A stretch of DNA of 64,000 nt from Bacteroidales bacterium (GTDB lineage: Bacteria > Bacteroidota > Bacteroidia > Bacteroidales > Bacteroidaceae). This document shows positions 28,366 through 36,227 of this stretch, in pieces. Numbering within the stretch: the first letter of the stretch is position 1; the number at the start of each line of letters is the position of its first letter. Made by a program: the position numbers and the translations under genes. Under the pieces are notes generated by a model. It was given only the letters and a program-made list of their open reading frames with translations, searched no databases and was not told the DNA's origin. The stretch spans positions 97,256-161,255 of the forward strand of contig SUXQ01000001.1 of the NCBI GenBank assembly GCA_015060905.1, given 5' to 3'.

Positions 28366-29004
28366 TTAATTTGTTTTTCTTATTATTGTCAGCCCGTCAC
28401 GCAGGGGAAGAATAACCTCCTCGACACGCGGGTCCTCTTTTATGTGTCGGTTAAACAGTCTTACACTTTCGGTGTGTGCGTCGTGTCTGTCGGGCTCTAT
28501 TACGTGTCCGTCCCACAGGGTGTTGTCGGCAAGAATCCATCCGCCGGTGTTCAGGTGCTTCATAACCATTTCGTAGTATTCGACGTACTCTCTTTTGTCG
28601 CCGTCGATAAACGCAAGGTCGAATTTTATGCTTAATCGTGGCACCTCTTCGAGCGCGCTGCCTATCTTGTAATGAATTTTATTGCCGACAGGTGATTCTT
28701 CTATCCATTTGCGGGTAAAATCCTCAAGTTCGTCGTTTACGTCGAAAGTATATAGTTTCCCATCTTTGTCCAATCCCTCGGCCATACATATTGCCGAGTA
28801 TCCTGTGAAGGTTCCAATTTCAAGGATGTTTTTTGGCTTTATCATTTCCACAAGCATCTTCAGGAATCGGCCTTGTATGTGTCCCGAGGCCATTTGTGGG
28901 TTTACAGTCTCTACGTTTGTTGCTCTGTATAGCCTGTATAGATATTCTCCTTCGGGGCTTATATGCTCCATTATGTATTCTTCTATGGGGGTTGCTATTC
29001 TCAT
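28366..29004 (-). CDS. SAM-dependent O-methyltransferase (catechol-OMT-like)
   Basis: 212-aa class I methyltransferase of the caffeoyl-CoA/catechol OMT family. The SAM-binding loop ILEIGTFTGYSAICMAEGL (about 59-77) is present. The metal-site segment FIDGDKREYVEYYE and the following LADNTLWDG provide the acidic metal ligands of the family. Substrate unknown. First gene of a minus-strand run, read from the symmetric divergent promoter shared with xerD. Confidence 0.9.
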   Translation of the reverse strand: MRIATPIEEYIMEHISPEGEYLYRLYRATNVETVNPQMASGHIQGRFLKMLVEMIKPKNILEIGTFTGYSAICMAEGLDKDGKLYTFDVNDELEDFTRKWIEESPVGNKIHYKIGSALEEVPRLSIKFDLAFIDGDKREYVEYYEMVMKHLNTGGWILADNTLWDGHVIEPDRHDAHTESVRLFNRHIKEDPRVEEVILPLRDGLTIIRKTN

Positions 29005-29035
29005 GAATATGCCTGTTAATGTCTGTTTTTTTAAT

Positions 29036-29061
29036 TACCTTTGCAACGTGTTGCAAAGGTA
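29036..29061. promoter_or_regulatory. Symmetric divergent promoter between the O-methyltransferase and xerD
   Basis: A perfect 11-bp inverted repeat, ACCTTTGCAAC (29037-29047) and GTTGCAAAGGT (29050-29060), with a 2-nt centre. Each arm with its outer base makes a TACCTTTG -7 element: plus strand 29036-29043 towards xerD, minus strand 29054-29061 towards the O-methyltransferase gene. The -33 positions are poor on both sides. The two start points would lie within each other's -7 region. Confidence 0.6.
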
Positions 29062-29082
29062 GGAAAAATAGAATGAATAAAG

Positions 29083-30018
29083 ATGGAAAAGGGTATAATA
29101 AATAAGACAAATTCTCCGATTGCACGTTACAGACGCTATCTGCAACTTGAAAAATCAATGTCTGCAAACACTCTTGATGCTTATATCAGCGATGTTTGCA
29201 AGTTTGAAAAGTTTCTTGCTGAGCTGCAGAAGGATACGTTGAAGGCTGTGCCCGAGGATTTACACTCTTTCTTTGTGTCGCTTGCCGATGTTGGGATTCA
29301 TCCTCGTTCGCGTGCCCGCATACTCTCTTCGTTGCGTTCTTACTATTCGTTTCTGAAGGCCGATGATTTTATGACCGAAAATCCTGTCGAGGATATTCAG
29401 GCTCCTGCTTTTGGCAGGCATTTACCTGATGTACTTGCTCTTGAAGAGATTGATAGTGTTATTAATGCAATAGACCTCTCTGTGGCCGAGGGTCAGCGTA
29501 ATAGGGCTATTATAGAGACAATGTATAGTTGCGGGCTTCGTGTGTCTGAGTTATGTGCTTTACGCTTGAGTGACCTTTATCTTGATGATGAATTTATACG
29601 TGTTATTGGAAAGGGTGGCAAGCAGCGTCTGGTACCTGTCTCGTCGCGTGCTATTGCCGAACTTCAGGCTTATATGTGTGAGCGGGCTTCTGTGAATATA
29701 CGCCCCGGGTATGAGGATTTTCTTTTCTTGAGCTATCGTCGTGGAAAACCTTTGTCGCGAATAACGGTGTTTCACATTGTGAAGGAACTTGTGGCGGTTG
29801 CCGGTGTAAATAAAAATGTCAGCCCTCACACTTTTCGACATTCTTTTGCTACGCATTTGTTAGAGGGTGGTGCGAATTTGCGTGCCATTCAGTCGATGTT
29901 GGGACACGAGAGTATTTCTACTACGGAAATTTATACGCATATTGATCGTACGCGTTTGCGTCAGGAGATTATAGAATTTCATCCAAGAAATAATCCTGCT
30001 CTTCGCGATAAAAAATAG
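29083..30018 (+). CDS. xerD: Tyrosine recombinase XerD-type
   Basis: 311-aa site-specific recombinase that resolves chromosome dimers at dif with a Xer partner. The N-terminal SAM-like DNA-binding domain (about 12-100) is followed by the catalytic domain with all residues visible: Arg in SCGLRVSEL, Lys in GKGGKQR, His-x-x-Arg in SPHTFRHSFATHLL, His in LGHESI, and the nucleophile Tyr in TTEIYTHI. The small size, complete catalytic set and housekeeping neighbours argue for a Xer protein rather than a phage or transposon integrase. XerC versus XerD cannot be fully settled from this gene alone. Confidence 0.88.
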   Translation: MEKGIINKTNSPIARYRRYLQLEKSMSANTLDAYISDVCKFEKFLAELQKDTLKAVPEDLHSFFVSLADVGIHPRSRARILSSLRSYYSFLKADDFMTENPVEDIQAPAFGRHLPDVLALEEIDSVINAIDLSVAEGQRNRAIIETMYSCGLRVSELCALRLSDLYLDDEFIRVIGKGGKQRLVPVSSRAIAELQAYMCERASVNIRPGYEDFLFLSYRRGKPLSRITVFHIVKELVAVAGVNKNVSPHTFRHSFATHLLEGGANLRAIQSMLGHESISTTEIYTHIDRTRLRQEIIEFHPRNNPALRDKK

Positions 30019-30025
30019 ATGTTTG

Positions 30026-30160
30026 ATAAGATAGGCTGCGTTTCGGCAAATGTTAATTAAAATGGTACTTGCACTATCTTTTAATAAGATAGGCTGCGTT
30101 TCGGCAATAAAAATAAACGAGTTTATTTTGTATTGCGCTCAACTTGCACTATCTTTGCAA
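30026..30160 (+). repeat. Two tandem promoter-bearing repeat modules
   Basis: A 24-nt segment containing ATAGGCTGCGTTTCGGCAA occurs at 30026-30049 and again at 30084-30107 (58 bp apart). Each is followed by ACTTGCACTATCTTT (from 30067 and 30142). The first module ends in TATCTTTT, the second in TATCTTTG, so only the second keeps a full -7 element. GGCTGC plus GCACTATCTTTG is the theme shared with 5949-6047 and 56712-56805. Confidence 0.8.
30128..30157 (+). promoter_or_regulatory. Promoter of the TPR lipoprotein gene
   Basis: TTG at 30128-30130, 19 nt, TATCTTTG at 30150-30157: a perfect Bacteroidota promoter formed at the end of the second repeat module. It leaves a leader of about 100 nt before the ATG at 30264. 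Confidence 0.8.
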
Positions 30161-30263
30161 AGTTTTTTGCGAAAAAGGTGGTTTTACTTGTAATATGCTT
30201 GTAAAGTGCCTATAAACTAAGGATATAAATAAATAAAATATTAATCAAATTAAAAAACAAAAA

Positions 30264-31967
30264 ATGCTTAAAAAAGTTTCATTCCTGCTCTCTTTATTGG
30301 CAGTGGTTGTTCTTTCATCTTGCGGTTCTAAGATGAAAGGCCTTTCTTCGGAGTATTTCACAGTTACTCCTCAGGTGCTCGAGGTTATTGGTGGCGAGAT
30401 TCCCGTAACAATCGATGGCAAATTCCCCGAGAAATTCTTCAATAAAAAAGCTGTTCTTACAGTTACTCCTATCCTTAAATGGGACGGTGGCCAACTTTCA
30501 GCCGAGTCTATGACTTTCCAAGGCGAGAAAGTACAGGGCAACAACCGTACAATCTCTTACAAAGAGGGTGGTAACTTTACAATGAAGACAAAGTTCGATT
30601 ATGCTCCTGAAATGGCAAAATCGGCTCTCTATCTTGCATTTACAGTAACCAAAGGCAAAAAAACATACACTCTTCCCGAGGTTAAGGTTGCTGACGGTTG
30701 CATCGCAACATCAGAGCTTTACCGTTCAACAATTAAAAATTCAAACATAGCTATTGGCGAGGATGCTTTCCAGCGTGTAATCAAGCAGGCTAAGCAGGCA
30801 AACATCATGTTCCTCATTCAGCAGACAAACTTGCGCAAAAGCGAGCTTAAGTCCGAGGATATTGCTGCTCTTAAAGAATCAATGAAAGATGTTGCTACAG
30901 ATACAAAGAGCAAGGTTCTTGACAATGTAGAAGTTGCAGCTTACGCTTCGCCCGATGGTGGAATGTCGCTCAACGTAGATGTTGCCGGTGGTCGTGAGAA
31001 AAATACTGCAAAGTATGTAGACGAGCAGATGAAAAAAGCTAAACTTAAAGGTTACCTCGATACAGACTATACAGCCGAGGATTGGGAAGGCTTCCAAGAG
31101 CTTGTTTCACAATCTAACCTTGCAGACAAAGAGCTTATCCTTCGCGTACTCTCAATGTATAAAGAGCCCGAAGAGCGTGAGGCTCAGATAAAGAATATCT
31201 CTTCTGTTTACAAAGAGCTTGCCGATGAGATTCTTCCTCAGTTGCGTCGTGCACGTATCACATTGAACTACCAGCTTATCGGTCGTTCAGACGAAGAGAT
31301 TATGGATCAGCTTGCAAAAGACCCCAAAGAGCTTTCACTCGAAGAGATTCTCTATGCTTCAATCCTTACAGAAAATGTTGCCGAGCAAGAGAAAATTTAT
31401 ACAACAGCCACAAAACTCTATCCTAACGATTATCGTGGATACAACAACCTTGCGGTTATTGCATACAACAAGGGTGACTACAAGACAGCGGCCGACTATT
31501 TGGCAAAGGCTGCAAAAGCCGACCCCGCTGCTGCCGAGGTTAATGTAAACCTTGGTTACCTTTCACTTCTTGATGGCGACGTTGCTGCTGCCGAGGCTTA
31601 TATGGCTAAGGGTGCAGGTGCAAAAGTAGGTGACGAGGCTCTCGGTAACCTCTACATTGCTCAGGGACAGTATTCACGTGCTGCTACTCTTCTTGCAAAC
31701 AATGCAACAAACAGCACAGCTCTTGCACAGTTGCTCAACAAAGATTACAACCTTGCAAAGAAAACTCTTGCTGCTATTGAGAATCCCAATGCAGAAACAT
31801 ATTACCTTACAGCAGTTCTTGGTGCACGCACAGATAATGCTTCTCTCATCTACGATGGATTGAAAAACGCTATCAAACTCGACCCCTCAATGGCTGCAAA
31901 AGCTGCCGGCGACCTTGAATTTGTGAAGTATGGCACAGATGCAACTTTCCAAAATCTGCTTAAGTAA
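30264..31967 (+). CDS. TPR-containing lipoprotein with an OmpA-like segment
   Basis: 567 aa. Lipoprotein signal (VVLSSC, lipidated C20), a beta-rich N-terminal domain (about 25-150), and a segment around 220-255 (VEVAAYASPDGG ... VAGGREKNTAKYVDEQMKKA) that resembles the peptidoglycan-binding motif of OmpA-like domains. TPR repeats run from about 370 (AEQEKIYTTATKLYPNDYRG, YNNLAVIAYNKGDYKTAADY, VNLGYLSLLDGDVAAAEAYM). Its strong promoter and uniform codon choice suggest high expression. A role as an abundant cell-wall-tethering outer-membrane lipoprotein is inferred. dprA begins 11 nt after its stop. Confidence 0.8.
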   Translation: MLKKVSFLLSLLAVVVLSSCGSKMKGLSSEYFTVTPQVLEVIGGEIPVTIDGKFPEKFFNKKAVLTVTPILKWDGGQLSAESMTFQGEKVQGNNRTISYKEGGNFTMKTKFDYAPEMAKSALYLAFTVTKGKKTYTLPEVKVADGCIATSELYRSTIKNSNIAIGEDAFQRVIKQAKQANIMFLIQQTNLRKSELKSEDIAALKESMKDVATDTKSKVLDNVEVAAYASPDGGMSLNVDVAGGREKNTAKYVDEQMKKAKLKGYLDTDYTAEDWEGFQELVSQSNLADKELILRVLSMYKEPEEREAQIKNISSVYKELADEILPQLRRARITLNYQLIGRSDEEIMDQLAKDPKELSLEEILYASILTENVAEQEKIYTTATKLYPNDYRGYNNLAVIAYNKGDYKTAADYLAKAAKADPAAAEVNVNLGYLSLLDGDVAAAEAYMAKGAGAKVGDEALGNLYIAQGQYSRAATLLANNATNSTALAQLLNKDYNLAKKTLAAIENPNAETYYLTAVLGARTDNASLIYDGLKNAIKLDPSMAAKAAGDLEFVKYGTDATFQNLLK

Positions 31968-31978
31968 ACAGTAGTTTA

Positions 31979-33103
31979 GTGATAGAACATAATATTAATG
32001 AGCGGCTTTCGATGCTTGCACTTACATATGTGCAAGGGTTGGAAGTCGCCCATTTTCGTAATATGGTAGAGGCGGCCGGCAGCGCGTCGGCCATATTTGA
32101 GAATCTATCTTCTCTCTCCGAGATTCTTCCCGGAGCATCGCCTCGATTAAAATCCTTGCTTTCCGACCCAAAGGCTTTTGAACGTGCCCGCCGCGAACTT
32201 GAATTTGCAGCGGAACATGATATTGATATTATTTGCTACGGTGACGATGCTTACCCCTATCGTCTGCGCGAGTGTGACGATGCTCCCATAGTGCTGTATA
32301 GCAAAGGTTGCATGAATCTTAACGCTCGTCGCATTGTATCGGTGGTGGGTACACGTCGTGCAACGGAGTATGGCAAGGATATGTGCGAGAGGTTTGTAAA
32401 AGAACTTTCTGAAAGTGTGCCCGATGCTCTTGTTGTCAGCGGCCTTGCCTATGGCATTGACGTATGTGCCCATAAGGCAGCAATGGCATCTTCGCTTCCG
32501 ACGGTGGGAGTGCTTGCTCACGGGCTCGACCGCATTTACCCTGCGCCCCATCGTAATGTGGCCAAGGCTATGCTCGAGAATGGCGGCCTTCTTACTGAAT
32601 TTATGAGCGAGACTGAATCGCTGCCCGCCTATTTTGTCAGACGTAACCGCATAGTCGCGGGAATGGCCGATGCTACGGTAGTTGTTGAATCTGCTGCGTC
32701 GGGCGGCTCGCTAATAACAGCCTCTATTGCTTATAGTTATTCGCGTGACTGTTTCGCGTTTCCCGGCAGGGTGACTGATGAAAATTCCAAAGGTTGCAAC
32801 GCTCTTATATGCAACAATCGTGCGGCACTGATAACCTGTGCAGCCGATTTTATTGCGGCAATGAATTGGGGCGTCCCCAAACAAAAGGAAAAGCCTCGTC
32901 AGATGCAACTGTTTACCAATCTTACTCCCGACGAAGAGGTTGTGATGCAACAGCTTGCCCGTTTCCCCGACGGAGTGCAGATAAACAGGCTCGTCGTTGA
33001 AACAAATATTCCTGTAAACAGGTTGATGCCTTTACTTTTTGAGCTTGAAATGAAAGATTTTATAAAGACTCTTGCCGGCGGCAGATATAAGGCAAAAATA
33101 TAG
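31979..33103 (+). CDS. dprA: DNA-processing protein DprA
   Basis: 374-aa cytoplasmic protein that binds incoming single-stranded DNA and loads RecA in natural transformation. A Rossmann-like core (about 105-310) has SVVGTRRATEYG, VVSGLAYGIDVCAHKAA, LAHGLDRIYP, RRNRIVAGMADATVVVESAASGGSLITA and FPGRVTDENSKGCN. A C-terminal winged-helix segment follows (LARFPDGVQINRLVVETNI). The start is a GTG at 31979, 11 nt after the lipoprotein gene. The stop overlaps nothing but lies 7 nt before the next ATG. Confidence 0.95.
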   Translation: MIEHNINERLSMLALTYVQGLEVAHFRNMVEAAGSASAIFENLSSLSEILPGASPRLKSLLSDPKAFERARRELEFAAEHDIDIICYGDDAYPYRLRECDDAPIVLYSKGCMNLNARRIVSVVGTRRATEYGKDMCERFVKELSESVPDALVVSGLAYGIDVCAHKAAMASSLPTVGVLAHGLDRIYPAPHRNVAKAMLENGGLLTEFMSETESLPAYFVRRNRIVAGMADATVVVESAASGGSLITASIAYSYSRDCFAFPGRVTDENSKGCNALICNNRAALITCAADFIAAMNWGVPKQKEKPRQMQLFTNLTPDEEVVMQQLARFPDGVQINRLVVETNIPVNRLMPLLFELEMKDFIKTLAGGRYKAKI

Positions 33104-33110
33104 TACAAAT

Positions 33111-34877
33111 ATGCTTTTTCTCAGATGTTTGTTCCCCTCGCTGCTGTTGATGCTTTTTTCACTGCTATCCTGCTCTTCGGATAGTAAATATCCTTATACA
33201 ATAGTAGAAGGCGACTCTTATAACACCCGGCTGTATAAATTGCCGAGTGGAGTAAAACTCTATATTGCTCGAACAACCGAACAGCCTCGTGTGGCTGCGG
33301 CACTTTATATGCCTTCTGTTGCAAGCGATACACTCGGCAACTTGTATAGCGAGTCGGTATACTCTTCGGAGTATCCGATGCTTTTTGCCCGTATAGGCTC
33401 CGACGTCAGCAGTGCCGTGAATTTTAACGGCTCGCCAATTATCTATAATAATACCCCCTCCAACGAATTGGAAAATTGGGCAGTGCTGATGCTGGGCTCT
33501 TTTGTATCCTTCCCCGATAGCCTTACAATAGTGCTTTTTGGTGATATTGTTTATGATGATGCGGTTGCAACGATTATGCGCCATTTTGAAAAAGTTCCGC
33601 GTATCCCCTCTTCTTCGGCCGACTGTCACATTGACGAAAAAACTCTTTTGGAAACTGTTCGCTTGCAGTTTCTTGACAATCTTTCGGCAGAAGATTCAAA
33701 AAAGATACTCTCTTTGTCGAATGTTCGTCGTGACGCAAAGAACAGCATAAAGTTACTCCCTTCGCCGCCGGCAAAGGTCATTTTTCCCGACCTTGACAAT
33801 CTGAAGATAAAATCAGCACTCGGGCAGCCGCGTATGGTGGTAGACGAAAAAGAGGATACTCTTTTTACGCTTATTGTCCGCAACAGGTTGAAAGAACTTC
33901 CGACGGCATTTCTTATGTTGATAAAAGAGTATTTCGATGCCTCTCTTAGTCTTGAAAATGATTCTGTTCCATACGCTATACAGGTAAGGGCGGACAAAAA
34001 TTCTCATTCGCTCGATTTTTATGTATCGGGTCGTGCGGAAAATATGCAACAGAATGTTACTCAGGCTATTCAGCGTTGCAAATTAATATCCGATGACGAT
34101 GATTTTTATAAATATTTGCTTGCAAACAGCGAGGCTGTGTCTGCTACCAAAAATGATTATGAAAATATGGCAATGCAGGCAGCAACCTATATTGCAGGTG
34201 GTAAACGCTTGTGTGGCATGCGCGAAATTGCAGAATACAGTATGAACGCGCTCTTTTCCTCGACAAGCGATATTTACTTTTGCGGCAAAGATTCCGATAA
34301 AATATATCCCTTACTGCTCAATATGTTAGATACGGTTACTGCTCCCTCCTTATGCGATTTTTCTGCTGCGGACGACACTCTTGCCCGTTACTATCTTTTG
34401 CCGTCCGATTCAGAAGCTGCTGTAACAGTTACGTTGGGCGACGCTTATGAAAGTGTCGAGGATTTTGCAACAATCGCACTGTTCAACAAAGCAGCAGCCT
34501 TGTTGAACAGGGCGCCTTCTACGCAATTTTTTTACAATGGAGCCCTATTGTCGTTGAACGATACACAAATATTTACTCATGACGCATTCGAAGCTGCAAA
34601 ATCTTTCTTGTTGTACGACTGTTCCACATACGGCGGTAACGTAAAATCGCTGTTTAAAGAATATATTTTTTCAGACGAGCATGGATACACCTCCGCTCAA
34701 TTTTACGACGCCCTTATGCGTCTATCCTTTTCGGACGTAGAAGATTTTTATCTTCGCCATAAAGAAAATTCGTTCGCGCAACTAATCATCGGTCGTGAAA
34801 GCAATCTCAGTCTTCGCGAACTAAAAAACAAAGGCCGGGTAGTGCATATTACCTCCTCCGAACTTTTCGGATACTGA
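33111..34877 (+). CDS. Degenerate M16-peptidase-like lipoprotein
   Basis: 588 aa from the ATG at 33111, which gives a lipoprotein signal (FSLLSC). An earlier ATG at 33072 lies inside dprA. After the signal the order of elements follows M16 (insulinase/pitrilysin) half-domains: YKLPSGVKLYIARTTEQPRVAAALYM, then later a VLFGDIVYDDAVATIMRHFEKVP stretch that matches the family's typical GD...F..lP block. The zinc motif HxxEH is absent at the expected place (SVYSSEYPML), so it is probably not a peptidase. A second, weaker half-domain pattern follows (about 270-580). It resembles the inactive partner subunits of M16 complexes. Function unknown; similarity is by eye. Confidence 0.6.
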   Translation: MLFLRCLFPSLLLMLFSLLSCSSDSKYPYTIVEGDSYNTRLYKLPSGVKLYIARTTEQPRVAAALYMPSVASDTLGNLYSESVYSSEYPMLFARIGSDVSSAVNFNGSPIIYNNTPSNELENWAVLMLGSFVSFPDSLTIVLFGDIVYDDAVATIMRHFEKVPRIPSSSADCHIDEKTLLETVRLQFLDNLSAEDSKKILSLSNVRRDAKNSIKLLPSPPAKVIFPDLDNLKIKSALGQPRMVVDEKEDTLFTLIVRNRLKELPTAFLMLIKEYFDASLSLENDSVPYAIQVRADKNSHSLDFYVSGRAENMQQNVTQAIQRCKLISDDDDFYKYLLANSEAVSATKNDYENMAMQAATYIAGGKRLCGMREIAEYSMNALFSSTSDIYFCGKDSDKIYPLLLNMLDTVTAPSLCDFSAADDTLARYYLLPSDSEAAVTVTLGDAYESVEDFATIALFNKAAALLNRAPSTQFFYNGALLSLNDTQIFTHDAFEAAKSFLLYDCSTYGGNVKSLFKEYIFSDEHGYTSAQFYDALMRLSFSDVEDFYLRHKENSFAQLIIGRESNLSLRELKNKGRVVHITSSELFGY

Positions 34878-34956
34878 TAAACAGCTTTTAAATAGGCTTG
34901 TATATAATGGCAAAAATATTTATCTTCGCCGTGTAAAATAAAATAAAGAATTTTAG

Positions 34957-36213
34957 ATGAAAGAATTTATAATATCCGATACAAAGGTCGAAACAGCCAT
35001 CCTCATAGGCCTTATAACCCCCTATCAGGATGAACGTAAGACCAACGAATATCTTGACGAACTGGATTTTCTTGCAAGCACAGCCGGCGCGGTCGTCGTA
35101 AAACGCTTCACGCAAAGAATCGACCGCCCCCATCCGGTAACATACGTCGGAAGCGGCAAACTAGTGGAAATAGGCGCGTATATAGAAGAGCGTAAAGACT
35201 CGGACGAAGAAATAGGAATGGTTATTTTCGACGATGAACTATCGGCCAAGCAGCTACGCAACATCGAAAAAGAACTTAAAGTAAAGATACTCGACCGCAC
35301 CTCTCTCATTCTCGATATTTTTGCCATGCGCGCCCAGACTGCTCACGCCAAGGTACAGGTAGAGCTTGCCCAATATAAATATATGCTCCCGCGTCTGCAA
35401 CGCCTGTGGACCCACCTTGAGCGTCAAGGTGGTGGCTCGGGTAGCGGCAAAGGCGGCAGCGTGGGCCTTCGCGGACCGGGTGAAACACAGCTCGAAATGG
35501 ACCGCCGTATCATTTTAGGGCGCATGTCTCTGCTCAAAGAACAACTGCAACAGATTGATCGTCAAAAGGCCACCCAGCGTAAAAATCGCGGTCGCCTGAT
35601 ACGCGTGGCACTCGTAGGATACACTAACGTCGGTAAGTCCACACTTATGAATCTGCTTGCCAAGAGCGAGGTTTTTGCCGAGAATAAACTTTTTGCAACC
35701 CTCGACACAACAGTACGCAAAGTAATAATAGAAAATCTTCCATTTTTGCTCTCCGATACAGTAGGCTTTATACGCAAGCTCCCCACCGACCTTGTGGAAT
35801 CTTTTAAATCCACCCTCGACGAGGTGCGCGAGGCCGACCTTTTGCTTCATGTGGTAGATATTTCGCACCCCGACTTTGAAGAGCAGATAGAAGTTGTCAA
35901 TAAGACACTTGCTGACCTCAATTGCGGCGACAAGCCTATGATGGTAATATTCAACAAGGTCGATGCCTATAAAAATGTTCCCAAGGACGAGGACGACCTT
36001 ACTCCAAAAACACGCGAGAATCTCACCCTCGACGAACTAAAATCCACGTGGATGGCCAAGCTTGCCGATAATTGCCTTTTTATTTCAGCCCGCGAGCGTA
36101 CCAATATAGACAACCTCAAGGATGTTATCTATAAACGCGTGTGCGAACTTCATGTGCAGAAATATCCCTACAACGACTTTCTTTATCAAACATACGACGA
36201 ACAAAATTTTTAA
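34957..36213 (+). CDS. hflX: Ribosome-associated GTPase HflX
   Basis: 418 aa. The N-terminal HflX domain (about 10-180) contains KRFTQRIDRPHPVTYVGSGKL and the glycine-rich linker region (GGGSGSGKGG, RGPGETQLEMDRR). The G domain has VGYTNVGKSTLMNLL (G1, about residue 220), LSDTVGFIRKLP (G3) and FNKVD (G4). HflX splits stalled or hibernating ribosomes. A TATCTTCG -7-like element precedes it (about 34921). Spacing to both neighbours is short (79 and 14 nt). Confidence 0.95.
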   Translation: MKEFIISDTKVETAILIGLITPYQDERKTNEYLDELDFLASTAGAVVVKRFTQRIDRPHPVTYVGSGKLVEIGAYIEERKDSDEEIGMVIFDDELSAKQLRNIEKELKVKILDRTSLILDIFAMRAQTAHAKVQVELAQYKYMLPRLQRLWTHLERQGGGSGSGKGGSVGLRGPGETQLEMDRRIILGRMSLLKEQLQQIDRQKATQRKNRGRLIRVALVGYTNVGKSTLMNLLAKSEVFAENKLFATLDTTVRKVIIENLPFLLSDTVGFIRKLPTDLVESFKSTLDEVREADLLLHVVDISHPDFEEQIEVVNKTLADLNCGDKPMMVIFNKVDAYKNVPKDEDDLTPKTRENLTLDELKSTWMAKLADNCLFISARERTNIDNLKDVIYKRVCELHVQKYPYNDFLYQTYDEQNF

Positions 36214-36227
36214 ATACCTTAAAATAA

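Noticed and set aside
29083-30018. The tyrosine recombinase as an integrase of a mobile element
   Set aside because: Its size, its complete Xer-type motifs and the housekeeping genes on both sides fit a chromosomal Xer recombinase. No attachment repeats or cargo were seen nearby.
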